This document shows positions 8,892-17,713 of a stretch of DNA of 64,000 nt, one piece after another. Below the pieces are notes generated by a model, which was not told the DNA's origin, did no database searches, and saw nothing but the letters and a program-made list of their open reading frames with translations. Within the stretch, counting starts at the first letter, position 1. Each line of letters opens with the position of its first letter. Source of the stretch: Acidocella sp. (GTDB lineage: Bacteria; Pseudomonadota; Alphaproteobacteria; Acetobacterales; Acetobacteraceae); the NCBI GenBank assembly GCA_027308685.1, contig DAIDEE010000060.1:1-64000 (forward strand). Direction: 5' to 3'. The position numbers and the translations under genes are program-made.

Positions 8892-9236
8892 TCACATATC
8901 CTTTATGGTGAGTCGCTTTATTACTCTGATATTACACAAGACTATAGGTCAAGTGTCGAAAGCAGTAGATTTCAGGGTTGACTTTGGGGACAGTTCGAAA
9001 TGCAAAAAATTCAGGCAAATAGAATCATATAAGCTAGCAGGTCTGACCTCGCAGAGACTAGCGGCTCGTTACACCTGAAGCTTTGTTTCATATTTGGCCA
9101 CCCTTTGATAAATCTTTAAACATTCTTGGATTGTGAATAACCTGACACATCTAAAAGTAAAGGGGAAGGTTGGGGCATCATTTTATTGCGAGGCAAACAA
9201 GAATTGCACCAAATGGTGCGGCTGAAGCGGGGCCGT
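8892..9236. other. Intergenic region between rpiR-type gene and livH
   Basis: No reading frame here looks coding. It must contain the liv promoter, reading leftward. A TTGACC box is present at 8952-8947 on the minus strand, but I cannot place a convincing -10 box at the right distance. The only clear structure is the palindrome at 9206-9219. The rest is AT-rich and unremarkable. Confidence 0.5.
9206..9219. promoter_or_regulatory. Palindrome GCACCAAATGGTGC, candidate operator
   Basis: Arms GCACCA and TGGTGC are separated by AA. The reverse complement matches the palindrome at 10140-10153 at 13 of 14 positions. One copy lies on each side of the RpiR-type gene: this one 315 bp upstream of livH, the other between rpiR and the dehydrogenase gene. 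There is no T-run, so it does not look like a terminator. Operator function is inference. Confidence 0.4.
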
Positions 9237-10121
9237 TTAGCTGGATTTATCAAGAAACCGATGCAAAGCGCGGTGCGATTTCAATCGTTCATAGGCGGTT
9301 TGTTCGTTGAGAACATGCATTCGTGTCAGCAGGCGCTCTAGAATGATTGTTGGGCCCACCATGGAGTTGAAATAAGATGGCCCATCAGCGGCAACAAAAA
9401 CACTTTCATCGGCCAGACGGTACAGCGGCGATAATTTGCTGTCAGTCATCACGACCAACTTCGCGCCACGATTTTTGGCATACTGACAAAGCCGGATAAT
9501 AATTTGGGTGTAGGGTTTGAAGGAAAGTGCGAACATCACATCGCTGGGGCCGATTTGGGCCAGTTGGTCGATGGAATAGCTCGAAACGCCTGAGACGAAG
9601 AGTATGTTTTTGTGAGCGTGCTGGGCGCAATAATGAAAATGCTGTGCCAGAGCCTGCGAAGTTCTGAACCCGGCGACATAATTTACCTTGGCGCGCATCA
9701 GGGTCTCGGCCAGGCGGTCAAGTTCATCAGCGGTGGGGGTTTTGATTGCGGTCAGGATCAAATTGAGTTGGGTTGCCAGAATGCCGCCTGATTCCTTGGT
9801 TTTTTTTTGTACAAGATCATCGCGCGTTCGCTCCAGAACGGCCAGGGGGTCGATGGCGAGGCCCTGGCTGGCGAGGTTTTTGATATCGTCAAATTTTTGA
9901 AAGTTAAATTTTTTAAAAAACCGGATCACACTATAGGGGGTGACTGCGGCGGCCTGGGCCAGTTTGCGCATACTGAGCAAGGCAACTTTCGTGGGATTTT
10001 CCACGATGAACCTGCCAACCATTTGTTCGTGTGCGGTCAGGTCTGGGTAGTGCAACGCAATGGCTTCCTGCAATTCAACCATGGTTTTAAGCGGCGTTGT
10101 CGGGCGTTGCATCGATTTCAT
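9237..10121 (-). CDS. RpiR/MurR-family transcriptional regulator (HTH + SIS)
   Basis: About 294 residues. The N-terminal HTH of the RpiR type spans roughly residues 15-85 (LSMRKLAQAAAVTPYSVIRFFKKFNF is the helix-turn-helix, split here as LSMRKLAQAAA and VTPYSVIRFFKKF). The C-terminal SIS domain is about residues 120-260 (YVAGFRTSQALAQHFHY, FVSGVSSYSIDQLAQ). SIS domains usually bind sugar phosphates, but some members control amino-acid genes. I chose the ATG at 10121; an in-frame TTG at 10136 and ATGs at 10112 and 10079 also exist and none has a strong Shine-Dalgarno. It sits between the liv operon and the divergent dehydrogenase gene, so it probably controls them. Confidence 0.85.
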   Translation of the reverse strand: MKSMQRPTTPLKTMVELQEAIALHYPDLTAHEQMVGRFIVENPTKVALLSMRKLAQAAAVTPYSVIRFFKKFNFQKFDDIKNLASQGLAIDPLAVLERTRDDLVQKKTKESGGILATQLNLILTAIKTPTADELDRLAETLMRAKVNYVAGFRTSQALAQHFHYCAQHAHKNILFVSGVSSYSIDQLAQIGPSDVMFALSFKPYTQIIIRLCQYAKNRGAKLVVMTDSKLSPLYRLADESVFVAADGPSYFNSMVGPTIILERLLTRMHVLNEQTAYERLKSHRALHRFLDKSS

Positions 10122-10139
10122 CCGTGTTACTTTCAAAAC

Positions 10140-10153
10140 GCACCGTTTGGTGC
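10140..10153. promoter_or_regulatory. Palindrome GCACCGTTTGGTGC, candidate RpiR operator
   Basis: The arms GCACC and GGTGC flank GTTT. It lies 19 nt before the chosen rpiR start and 77 nt before the dehydrogenase ATG, in the shared divergent promoter region. With its near-copy at 9206-9219 it is the best candidate for the regulator's own binding site. This is inference from position and repetition. Confidence 0.45.
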
Positions 10154-10229
10154 GGAAAATGCTCTTTATGCAGTTTTAGGTTAATTTTATAGTTACGCAA
10201 GTCAAAATGATTTGACCAAGGAAAAGCCG

Positions 10230-11630
10230 ATGACCTTCAATTTTACCGATAGCGTGAACCAATATTTTGACGGGGCTGTTGAACAGCTTGGGTTAGACCC
10301 GTATCTGGCCCATAAAATAAAAGTCTGTAACGCCACCTATACTGTTAAGTTTGGTGTTCAGTTGCGCGGCAAGCTGAAGACCTTTGTCGGCTACCGGGCG
10401 GTCCATTCAGATCACATCGAACCAGTGAAAGGAGGGATACGATTCGCACCTCATATCACCGTTGAAGAAGTTGAGGCGCTGGCGACCCTGATGACATTAA
10501 AATGCGCGTTGGTGGATATTCCTTTTGGGGGGTCCAAAGGTGGGTTGTGCATCAATAATTCCGATTGGACACAAGAAGAGCGCGAACGGATCACCAGGCG
10601 TTTTGCGGCCGAACTTATCAAGCGCAATCTGTTAAGCCCCTCGCAGAATGTGCCGGCGCCGGATATGGGAACAGGGCCACTTGAGATGGCCTGGATTGCT
10701 GACCAGTATCGTCGCACCCATAATAACGACATCAACGCTATGGCCTGCGTCACCGGCAAGCCGATCAGCCATGGAGGGATCGATGGCCGCACCGAGGCGA
10801 CGGGCCTGGGGGTGTATTTTGCCACTATGGCGTTTCTGCGCTCGGAGGTTGTAAACCGGCAAGATTTTCCAGCCCCTGCTGCGCGGGGCCTGGCTGTTGT
10901 CATTCAGGGCTTTGGTAATGTTGGATCTCATGCAGCGAAGTATTTTGCCAATGACGGGGCCAGGATTACCGCGGTTGGTGACCATGATATCATGGTGCGT
11001 AACGATGCGGGGCTCGATGTTGGCGCATTGCAGGCGCATTTGAAAAGTACTGGCAGTATTGCAGGGTTTGTTGGTGCTGAGAGCTTTGGTCAGCCGGCGG
11101 ATGTTTTTGCGGTGCCTTGCGATATATTGATCCCGGCGGCGATCGAAGGCGCGATCACGGAAGAAAATGTTTATCAGATCAATACCAAATTGGTCGTTGA
11201 GGCAGCCAATGGCCCGATGACGCCATTCGCTGAAATGGCTCTGGCGGCCAAGGGAGTTCCCGTGATCCCGGATTTGTTCGCCAATTCAGGCGGGGTGATT
11301 GTCTCGTATTTCGAGTGGGTAAAAAACCTGGCCCATATGCGGTTTGGGCAATTACAAAGGCGCCGGGAACAATCGCTCACGAGCCGACTGCTGAGCGAGT
11401 TGGAGCGCCATACCAGGACCGGCTTCGATGATAATTTCAGAGACCAGATGCGAGACGGCCCAACCGAACGGCGCCTTGTGGAGTCGGGGCTTGAGGATAG
11501 TATCAATGCCACGTTTCAGAGGATCGTCGAGAGGCAACGTGCCCACTCGACGACAATTTCGATGCGAACCGCGGCCTATATGATAGCCATTGCATCGGTG
11601 GCGGATCGTTATCAGACTATGGGTCTTTAG
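10230..11630 (+). CDS. Glu/Leu/Phe/Val dehydrogenase family protein (NAD(P) glutamate dehydrogenase type)
   Basis: A 466-residue protein from the ATG at 10230, chosen because AAGGAA precedes it; an upstream in-frame TTG at 10212 is unlikely. The catalytic segment KGGIRFAPHI (67-76) and the active-site lysine in PFGGSKGG (98-105) are present, followed by PAPDMGTGPLEMAW and a Rossmann motif (VIQGFGNVGSHAA). It should deaminate glutamate, or a branched amino acid, to the 2-oxo acid with release of ammonia. Divergent from rpiR and next to the liv transporter, it fits amino-acid catabolism. Exact substrate is not decided. Confidence 0.88.
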   Translation: MTFNFTDSVNQYFDGAVEQLGLDPYLAHKIKVCNATYTVKFGVQLRGKLKTFVGYRAVHSDHIEPVKGGIRFAPHITVEEVEALATLMTLKCALVDIPFGGSKGGLCINNSDWTQEERERITRRFAAELIKRNLLSPSQNVPAPDMGTGPLEMAWIADQYRRTHNNDINAMACVTGKPISHGGIDGRTEATGLGVYFATMAFLRSEVVNRQDFPAPAARGLAVVIQGFGNVGSHAAKYFANDGARITAVGDHDIMVRNDAGLDVGALQAHLKSTGSIAGFVGAESFGQPADVFAVPCDILIPAAIEGAITEENVYQINTKLVVEAANGPMTPFAEMALAAKGVPVIPDLFANSGGVIVSYFEWVKNLAHMRFGQLQRRREQSLTSRLLSELERHTRTGFDDNFRDQMRDGPTERRLVESGLEDSINATFQRIVERQRAHSTTISMRTAAYMIAIASVADRYQTMGL

Positions 11631-11736
11631 ACGTAGTGCAGACAACCCCACTGCGCCAGCCGTTGGTGAGAGCTGGTACAATTATATGCGCTCAATGGAT
11701 ACGACCATTGCGTGTTGGTCAATGCGTAAAGTAAAT

Positions 11737-13020
11737 TCAGGCGGCTTTTTGCTGCGTTCCGGCGAATGAATATGTTGGCCGGACCGGAACCACCCCCGGC
11801 ATAATCCGATCAGCGATCATCTGAGCGGTGGCGGCGGAGAGGGTCCAGCCCAGGTGGCCGTGGCCTGTATTATAGAATACACCAGCCTGTTTGCCTGGTT
11901 CGACGCGCGGCATCATGTCCGGCATCATCGGGCGTAGGCCGGTCCATGGAACCACGCCCTCGGTGCTAACGTCCGGAAACAGGTTGCGTGTCCATTCTAC
12001 GAGTGGGCGAATACGGTCAGCACGGATGTCGTGATTTTCACCGTTATACTCGGCTGTGCCTGCGACTCGTAAGCGCCTGGCACCGAACCGGCTGGTGACG
12101 ATTTTAGCCTCCTCATCCAGCAGGCTGACCCAGGGAGCGGCTTGCTGTGAGGTAGAATCGTCCAGCGGGATGGTGATGGAATAGCCTTTGACCGGGTAGA
12201 TGTTTACGCGGTCGCCCAGCATGGCAGCAAAACGCCGGCTGGCGATACCCGCACAAATGACTACCGAATCTGATTTTATGATTTCAGATGTGGTGGCGCC
12301 AGCGGGGAGAATGTGGGTTGCGATGCCGCCTGTAACGGTTGCGATATGCTGAACCTCAGTGTCGCTGAGGAATTTAGCGCCGCGGCGGATGCAGGCATCG
12401 GCCAGGCCCCGGGTGAATTTGTGAATATCGCCGGTGGAGTCTGATGGGGTGAAGAACCCGCCGTAGTAGGGTTGGTTCAGGGCTGGCTCGATGACGCGGA
12501 TTTCCTGTGGTGTAACGGCCCGGCGCTCTAGCCCACCCTCGTTAAGTAACGCGTTGACCGCCTCGGCTTTTTTGAAAGTGGTTTGGTCTGGAAATACGTG
12601 CAGAATACCGCGTTGTTCATGGTCGAACTGAATTTTCTCGCGGGCGGCCATGTCGAATAAATCATGCCGGGCGGCGATGGCTAGCTTCGTTGTGGCGATG
12701 GTGTTTTGGCGGTAATTGCCGATATTGCCGACGAATTCGGCCAGCCAAGAATATTTATGCCAGCTCGGGCTGGGATTGAGCAGCAGCGGGGCGTCCTTGC
12801 GGAACATCCACTTCATGCCCTTCACGATGGTGCTAAAATTGTTCCAGACCTCGGCGTTGCAGGCAGAAAGCTGGCCGCCGTTGGCAAAGGAGGTTTCCAT
12901 GCCGGCGTAGCGGTTACGGTCGATGATGGTGACGGTGCAGCCGCGGTCGAGCAAGGCATAGGCCGTGGTAACGCCAGTAATGCCGGCGCCAATGATCGTA
13001 ACATGGGTATTGTTGGACAT
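11737..13020 (-). CDS. dadA: DadA-type D-amino-acid dehydrogenase / FAD oxidoreductase
   Basis: A 427-residue FAD-dependent amine oxidoreductase. The dinucleotide motif GAGITG is at 11-16, and GHGHLGWTLSAATAQMIAD near the C-terminus is the second FAD-contact region typical of DadA. The ATG at 13020 follows GGAAGG at good spacing; the frame stays open for another 300 nt upstream, but that stretch is a riboswitch, not protein. It should oxidise D-amino acids (classically D-alanine) to 2-oxo acids and ammonia, passing electrons to the respiratory chain. The glycine riboswitch in front suggests glycine is a substrate or inducer (inference). Confidence 0.88.
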   Translation of the reverse strand: MSNNTHVTIIGAGITGVTTAYALLDRGCTVTIIDRNRYAGMETSFANGGQLSACNAEVWNNFSTIVKGMKWMFRKDAPLLLNPSPSWHKYSWLAEFVGNIGNYRQNTIATTKLAIAARHDLFDMAAREKIQFDHEQRGILHVFPDQTTFKKAEAVNALLNEGGLERRAVTPQEIRVIEPALNQPYYGGFFTPSDSTGDIHKFTRGLADACIRRGAKFLSDTEVQHIATVTGGIATHILPAGATTSEIIKSDSVVICAGIASRRFAAMLGDRVNIYPVKGYSITIPLDDSTSQQAAPWVSLLDEEAKIVTSRFGARRLRVAGTAEYNGENHDIRADRIRPLVEWTRNLFPDVSTEGVVPWTGLRPMMPDMMPRVEPGKQAGVFYNTGHGHLGWTLSAATAQMIADRIMPGVVPVRPTYSFAGTQQKAA

Positions 13021-13084
13021 GAGGTAGAACCTTCCGCTGGACTCGTTGGGGGCAGGGGATATCCCGGCCCGACTTGTCCCCATC

Positions 13085-13280
13085 TGTCCTTTTGCCTGAG
13101 AGTTTTCCGGTCCGATTACGGATCCGGGCTTCCCCTTCGGCGGGTGCCCAGCATGACTATGCCAGCACCTCTCTCCAGATTTACCTGGCAACGTAGTCCA
13201 TTTGCCTGAGAGTTTCCCGGGGGGTTGCTCCGTCGGCCCTCGCCCTCGGTTTGGTTTAGGGGCGAGTGTCTCCTGCGTTG
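13085..13280 (-). promoter_or_regulatory. Tandem glycine riboswitch (gcvT type)
   Basis: Read on the minus strand, two aptamers follow each other. Each ends with the conserved CTCTCAGGCAAA element (13212-13201 and 13102-13091). The second aptamer also shows the GGAGAGAGG element (13176-13168) and the CCGAAGGGGA bulge region; the first has GACGGAGCAA. A short linker joins them, as in cooperative tandem glycine switches. It lies 65 nt before the dadA ATG. I see no T-rich terminator, so control may be at translation (inference). Confidence 0.88.
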
Positions 13281-13409
13281 CCGTAGCGGCAAACCATCTG
13301 TAGCCCAGGAGCGATTCGATGGCCATGCATTTTTTGCAACTACGTTATGCGCAGGCGCAATATTGGCCCTTTCCATCGGGGGCGCGGCTTGCTACAGGCT
13401 GCACTCGGC

Positions 13410-13485
13410 GGGTGCTTAGCTCAGTTGGTAGAGCAGCTGACTCTTAATCAGCTTGTCGTAGGTTCGATCCCTACAGCACCCACCA
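13410..13485 (+). tRNA. tRNA-Lys (anticodon CTT)
   Basis: A complete cloverleaf. The acceptor arm GGGTGCT pairs with AGCACCC, the anticodon loop is CTCTTAA giving anticodon CTT, the T-arm has GGTTCGATCC, and CCA is encoded. A run of ten C follows a few bases later. The AT-rich glycan region begins directly downstream. Confidence 0.95.
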
Positions 13486-13591
13486 TCCCCCCCCCCGATC
13501 ACCCTACAAAGTGTTTTTGCTGCTGGATTGCCTTATTGAAATGGGCCATAGAAGTATTGTCAGACGGGGGTCCTGCAATGATTTACGCGAA

Positions 13592-14833
13592 ATGAGTTGT
13601 GAGATTTTGCGCACCCGTCCACGAATTTGGGTGGTGCTTATTTATTCCATCATTTCGTTTCTTTATCTGCTCGATCTGGCAAGCACTATTTTCGTATTGT
13701 TAGCGATGCGAGCGCCCGGCCAGCCTGAAGTAATGACCGCAACTCAAGAGCTACCGCAATCTGATTTCGCCATGTTTTGGTACAGCGGCAAACAGATTTT
13801 GATGAATTTTGCGAATTCTCATGGTTATCATGTTGAGCCGACCGCATGGATGAAGGCGACGTTTCAGGTAAATTTGGTTGAGTCGGTACATCCTTTTATT
13901 TTAACCTGGCTGTATCCTCCAACGATGGCGCTAATGGCGAGCTTATATTCCCTGCTACCGCTTGCTTTGAGCTTTTGGGTCTGGCGTGGTGTATTTTTGT
14001 TGATTTCAGCCTATGTATTGCGTGAGGCAAAGCTGGAGTGGTGGGTTATTATTTTTGGCCTTGGCTGCCCGGCCGAGCTACACGATATTGTTGGTGGACA
14101 AAATGGTGCTTTGACAGGGGGCATTTTGGTCTCGGCATTATTGTTGGTTGATTCCAGGCCTTGTTTCGCGGGTGGATTGGCTAGTTTGCTAAGTATTAAA
14201 CCCCAACTGGGGATAAGTTTGCCAGTAACATTTTTGTCCAGGCGGCGTTGGCCTGCGCTGGTGACTTTTGCGGCAGGTGTGACTTTTTTGGTTGCACTAA
14301 CGATTCCACTGATGGGGTGGTCAGCATGGCGATGGTTTTTATTGGGTGCGAGCCAAAGCGCGGTGAATCTGGTTTCAGCGCCGCTTAGACAAAACTTTCC
14401 GGCGGCAGGCGTAACCGTTTTTTTTATGGCACGAAGCCTAGGCGCGACCGTTCATCAGGCTTGGTTTTTTCAGCTTATCAGCAGCTGTTTGGCAACGTAT
14501 TTTATATGGAAATTATGGCAGCGTAAGACGATAGACCAAGCGGAGCGCATGGCATTAACGGTTACAGCATCCATTTTAATGACACCATATGGTTATTTAT
14601 ACGATTTGGTTGGGTTTTCAATTGCTATGGTGGTGATGTTGACACGTGCGAAGCCTCATCAGAAGCCAGTGTTTTGGATGCTTTGGCTTTTTGCTGGGTA
14701 CACCGGACCTCTGGCCAATTGGACTGGTATAATTTGGATGCCGGTAGTGGCGGTGTTTGGAGTGATTTATATGTGGTTTTTTGTTCGTTCCGATTTGCCT
14801 AATAATGATGTTTTCAGTGTACTTGCGCCGTAA
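13592..14833 (+). CDS. GT87/DUF2029-type membrane glycosyltransferase
   Basis: About 413 residues with many hydrophobic helices. The pattern of an N-terminal helix, a periplasmic loop (NSHGYHVEPTAWMKATFQ), then PFILTWLYPPTMALMA and SIKPQLGISLPV fits polyprenyl-phosphate-dependent GT87 mannosyl-type transferases (DUF2029). It should add a sugar on the outer face of the inner membrane. The start is uncertain: in-frame ATGs at 13511, 13541 and 13592 all lack a good Shine-Dalgarno; I prefer 13592 because the first predicted helix follows soon after. Base composition is visibly AT-richer than genes to either side, suggesting transfer. Confidence 0.7.
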   Translation: MSCEILRTRPRIWVVLIYSIISFLYLLDLASTIFVLLAMRAPGQPEVMTATQELPQSDFAMFWYSGKQILMNFANSHGYHVEPTAWMKATFQVNLVESVHPFILTWLYPPTMALMASLYSLLPLALSFWVWRGVFLLISAYVLREAKLEWWVIIFGLGCPAELHDIVGGQNGALTGGILVSALLLVDSRPCFAGGLASLLSIKPQLGISLPVTFLSRRRWPALVTFAAGVTFLVALTIPLMGWSAWRWFLLGASQSAVNLVSAPLRQNFPAAGVTVFFMARSLGATVHQAWFFQLISSCLATYFIWKLWQRKTIDQAERMALTVTASILMTPYGYLYDLVGFSIAMVVMLTRAKPHQKPVFWMLWLFAGYTGPLANWTGIIWMPVVAVFGVIYMWFFVRSDLPNNDVFSVLAP

Positions 14834-15019
14834 TGGACCAAAGAATGGAGCGCCTTGAAAATTTGTGTTGCCTATCGTGCGGCGCAACTGATCTTGAGAA
14901 GGTTTGGGATCGAGTTGACGAAAATGCATCTCCAAGATCTATATCAGGATTATCGAGGTGAGAGTTATATTCAGGAGAGTCATAGTTATGAACCGTGGTA
15001 TACGCGTACGGCGTTTTAG
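14833..15019 (+). pseudogene. Two overlapping short reading frames, likely gene remnants
   Basis: In the gap between the two GT87 genes (14834-15137) there are two short frames. One (14833-14961, 42 codons) starts at an ATG overlapping the previous stop (TAATG) and reads LENLCCLSCGATDLEKVWD, like the Cys-rich start of some sugar or methyltransferase proteins. The other (14855-15019, 54 codons from a TTG after GGAG) reads RRFGIELTKMHLQDLYQDYRG and ends HSYEPWYTRTAF. They are in different frames and neither is full length. Decayed starts of polysaccharide genes are the simplest reading. Nothing else is seen up to 15137. Confidence 0.35.
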
Positions 15020-15137
15020 AACATGTTATTGATCCACGAGGTTAACTTTATGATCTTGCAGCAATCGGACAACTGAAACATTTTATGTGTTTGAGATACC
15101 GTATGAACCGATGAGGCATTTTTATTAATTTAAGCAA

Positions 15138-16478
15138 ATGAAAACAAAATTCTCAACCAAAAAATTATTACGATATGGCGGTAGCTTTGCTGTTTTTGCT
15201 ATATTTTTAATGTTAACAGCTCTACAAAATATATTTCCAAATTTTTACAACACACTTTGTAGCGCATTATATGATGTGCGTGGCCAGGCCCCATTTGTCG
15301 ATTTAGGCGATATCCTTCAGGCTGGTGTGTGTTGGCGGCGCGGTGTAAATGTTTATGTGCCAAGTAACTGTCTGGATGGCGGGGTATTTAATTATTCTCC
15401 GATTTTGCTTTATGTTGCGCGTTTACCGATTGATGTAAGCGACCGGGCAGTTGCGGGCGGGCTGATGGCCGTTGGCTTTATGGCAAGCCTCTCTTTATTT
15501 CCGGCGCCTCGGTCATTCAAGGAGTTGGCATTCCGCTGCATCGCGTTAGCTTCGACAGCTACTTGGTACGCTGTTGAACAAGGCAATTTGGATTTGTGCT
15601 TGTTTACGATCATCATGTTAGGACTCTGGCTGATTTGCAACAATTCAAAATTATCGTTGATAAGTTATGCCCTATTCGGCGTGGCGGCGGCGGCTAAATT
15701 TTATCCGGCGATATTGTTTGGTTTGGGGCTTCGCGAACGTATAACCCGTTTGATTGTGGTTGGTTTAACGGGATGTGTTCTGGGAATTCTGGTCGTTGCG
15801 ATCTACGGATCCAGCATTCTGAAGGTGTTCAGCATTATTCCCCTCTCTCAACCGTTTCGGGCTACTTTCGGAGCGAGCGACTTGTTCAGTGGATTGGCAT
15901 TACTTCATATACTGCCTTGGCATTCGGCGACGCACGTTATTCGACCGTTTTACCCAAGTATCACATTATTGTCGGCTCATCAGTCGTCAAATTTTTATAC
16001 GCTATTGATGGGTTTAGGTGCATTGGTGTGGGCATGGAAGGATGCAAAGTATTATTCACTGAAAATGCATCGGGTCAGCGCGCATCGCCGGATATTTCTT
16101 GTTGCAAGCGCTTTGATTATTGTACTTTGTTTTTTTGCTACCCAAAATGTTTACTACCGAGGGATTTTTTTATTATTGGCAATTCCGGGCATTTGGGATT
16201 TAGCCTGTCTTGGTTCAGGAAAAATTGATCGTAGGGTAAGTTTAGTGCTCGCCTTGGTTTTGGTGTTGTTATGGGAGGCGGCCTTCCGGTTGGTGGTGCA
16301 TGAGGTCATCGTGGTATTATTCCCGACATGGGTTGAGGAGGTTGCCATGATCGGTCTCTGGCTTGCCAGGGAATTGGCGTGGTGGTGGTTGATTGTTCAG
16401 TTTTCCGCTTTGATCATCGTATTTTTCAGGCAAGAAATAATCCGGCTTCATGGTGATGCGATACGATTGTTGCCATAA
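15138..16478 (+). CDS. Second GT87/DUF2029-type membrane glycosyltransferase
   Basis: A 446-residue, strongly hydrophobic protein with about ten predicted helices. The segments NYSPILLYVARLPIDV, LASTATWYAVEQGNLDLCL and AAAAKFYPAILFGLGL match the DUF2029/GT87 pattern, including the acidic EQGN loop. It is a paralogue in type, not a close copy, of the gene at 13592. Function is inferred to be transfer of a sugar from a lipid carrier in the cell envelope. AT-rich like its neighbours. Confidence 0.72.
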   Translation: MKTKFSTKKLLRYGGSFAVFAIFLMLTALQNIFPNFYNTLCSALYDVRGQAPFVDLGDILQAGVCWRRGVNVYVPSNCLDGGVFNYSPILLYVARLPIDVSDRAVAGGLMAVGFMASLSLFPAPRSFKELAFRCIALASTATWYAVEQGNLDLCLFTIIMLGLWLICNNSKLSLISYALFGVAAAAKFYPAILFGLGLRERITRLIVVGLTGCVLGILVVAIYGSSILKVFSIIPLSQPFRATFGASDLFSGLALLHILPWHSATHVIRPFYPSITLLSAHQSSNFYTLLMGLGALVWAWKDAKYYSLKMHRVSAHRRIFLVASALIIVLCFFATQNVYYRGIFLLLAIPGIWDLACLGSGKIDRRVSLVLALVLVLLWEAAFRLVVHEVIVVLFPTWVEEVAMIGLWLARELAWWWLIVQFSALIIVFFRQEIIRLHGDAIRLLP

Positions 16479-16540
16479 AAATTGACTTGTAAGGCAACAA
16501 GTTATAGGTTTGCGTGACACATACGCAAACGCGAGGCCTT

Positions 16541-17671
16541 ATGCGCACTTCTATTTTTGACAATTTATTTGTCCTGGAAATGGCCAATAATCACTGGGGG
16601 GATGTCTCCCGCGGTTTGAAGATCATTTCTGATTATGGAAAAGTGGTGCGCTTCAACGGTGTTCGTGCGGCGATGAAATTTCAGTTTCGGGATGTCGATA
16701 GTTTTATCCATAAAGATTTTCGTGATCGGACAGATATACGTTATATAAAAAAGACGCTCGATACGCAGTTGTCGTGGGCCGAGTATCAACAGTTGGTTGC
16801 AGCGGTTCGCCAATCTAGCATGATTACGATGGCGACCCCGTTTGATGAGGTTTCGGTCGATAAATGTGTTGATCTTGGGATTCAAATTATCAAGATCGCA
16901 AGTTCTGATATCAAGGATTGGTTTTTGATCGAAAAGATCGCGACGACGAAAAAGCCCGTTATTATTTCAACAGGTGGTTCCTCGTTGCGTGATTTAGATG
17001 ATGTGGTGTCGTTTTTTGCCAAGCGAAATATTCCTCTCGCGATCAACCATTGTGTGTCGATCTATCCGGCTGAGGATTATGAACTTGATTTGAATCAGAT
17101 TGATTTTTTGAAGGCGCGGTATCCGGATAATATTATTGGATATTCAACGCATGAATATCGGGACTGGCGGGATTCGACGCTGATTGCTTATGCGAAGGGG
17201 GCGCGAACCTTCGAGCGGCATGTGGATATTGAGGCTGGTGGTATTCCTGTTTCACCTTATTGCTCGCTGCCCGAGCAGGTGGATTCATGGTTCAAGGCCT
17301 TCGCCAAGGCTGAGGAAATGTGCGGTGGGTCGGGAGATAGCAAACGAGTTCCGCCGGAGAAAGAGATTCGGTACTTGGACGGTTTGGTTCGTGGTGTTTA
17401 TGCGAAACGCGATCTGCCGGCCGGGCATATTTTGGATGATCAATCGGTTTATCTTGCGGTGCCCCTCCAGAAGGGGCAAATATCTTGCCGTGAGATGATG
17501 AAGGGAGAGGTTTTGCTCTCTGCCGTTACCAAGGATGGCGCGATCCGGTTTCGTAACATCGATAGCCCTTATGCAGCAAATTCTCATTTGGCACAGTTGA
17601 TTGAGCAGAGAGGCATCGATGCTGAATCGCAAGATCCAGTCAATATAGTCAATATGCCGGGACGCGGTTAG
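16541..17671 (+). CDS. NeuB/SpsE-like synthase (sialic-acid-synthase family), divergent subgroup
   Basis: About 376 residues. The TIM-barrel NeuB domain (about 1-270) begins LFVLEMANNHWGDVSRGL, a divergent form of the usual AEIG-N-HNGD motif, and continues with KIASSDIKDW and STGGSSLRDLDD. A C-terminal SAF antifreeze-like domain (GVYAKRDLPAGHILDD to about residue 350) closes the protein. The family condenses PEP with an aldose to make nonulosonic acids. The divergent active-site region and lack of neuA/neuC neighbours argue against ordinary sialic acid. I chose ATG 16541 (GAGG just before) over GTG 16514. It is first in a run of four sugar genes. Confidence 0.8.
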   Translation: MRTSIFDNLFVLEMANNHWGDVSRGLKIISDYGKVVRFNGVRAAMKFQFRDVDSFIHKDFRDRTDIRYIKKTLDTQLSWAEYQQLVAAVRQSSMITMATPFDEVSVDKCVDLGIQIIKIASSDIKDWFLIEKIATTKKPVIISTGGSSLRDLDDVVSFFAKRNIPLAINHCVSIYPAEDYELDLNQIDFLKARYPDNIIGYSTHEYRDWRDSTLIAYAKGARTFERHVDIEAGGIPVSPYCSLPEQVDSWFKAFAKAEEMCGGSGDSKRVPPEKEIRYLDGLVRGVYAKRDLPAGHILDDQSVYLAVPLQKGQISCREMMKGEVLLSAVTKDGAIRFRNIDSPYAANSHLAQLIEQRGIDAESQDPVNIVNMPGRG

Positions 17672-17713
17672 CAGCGTTTTACGCTCTAGATATTATGAAA
17701 TTTTCAGAAAATT

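Noticed and set aside
13021-13326. N-terminal extension of dadA
   Set aside because: The region is the tandem glycine riboswitch; the flavoprotein motif starts right after ATG 13020.
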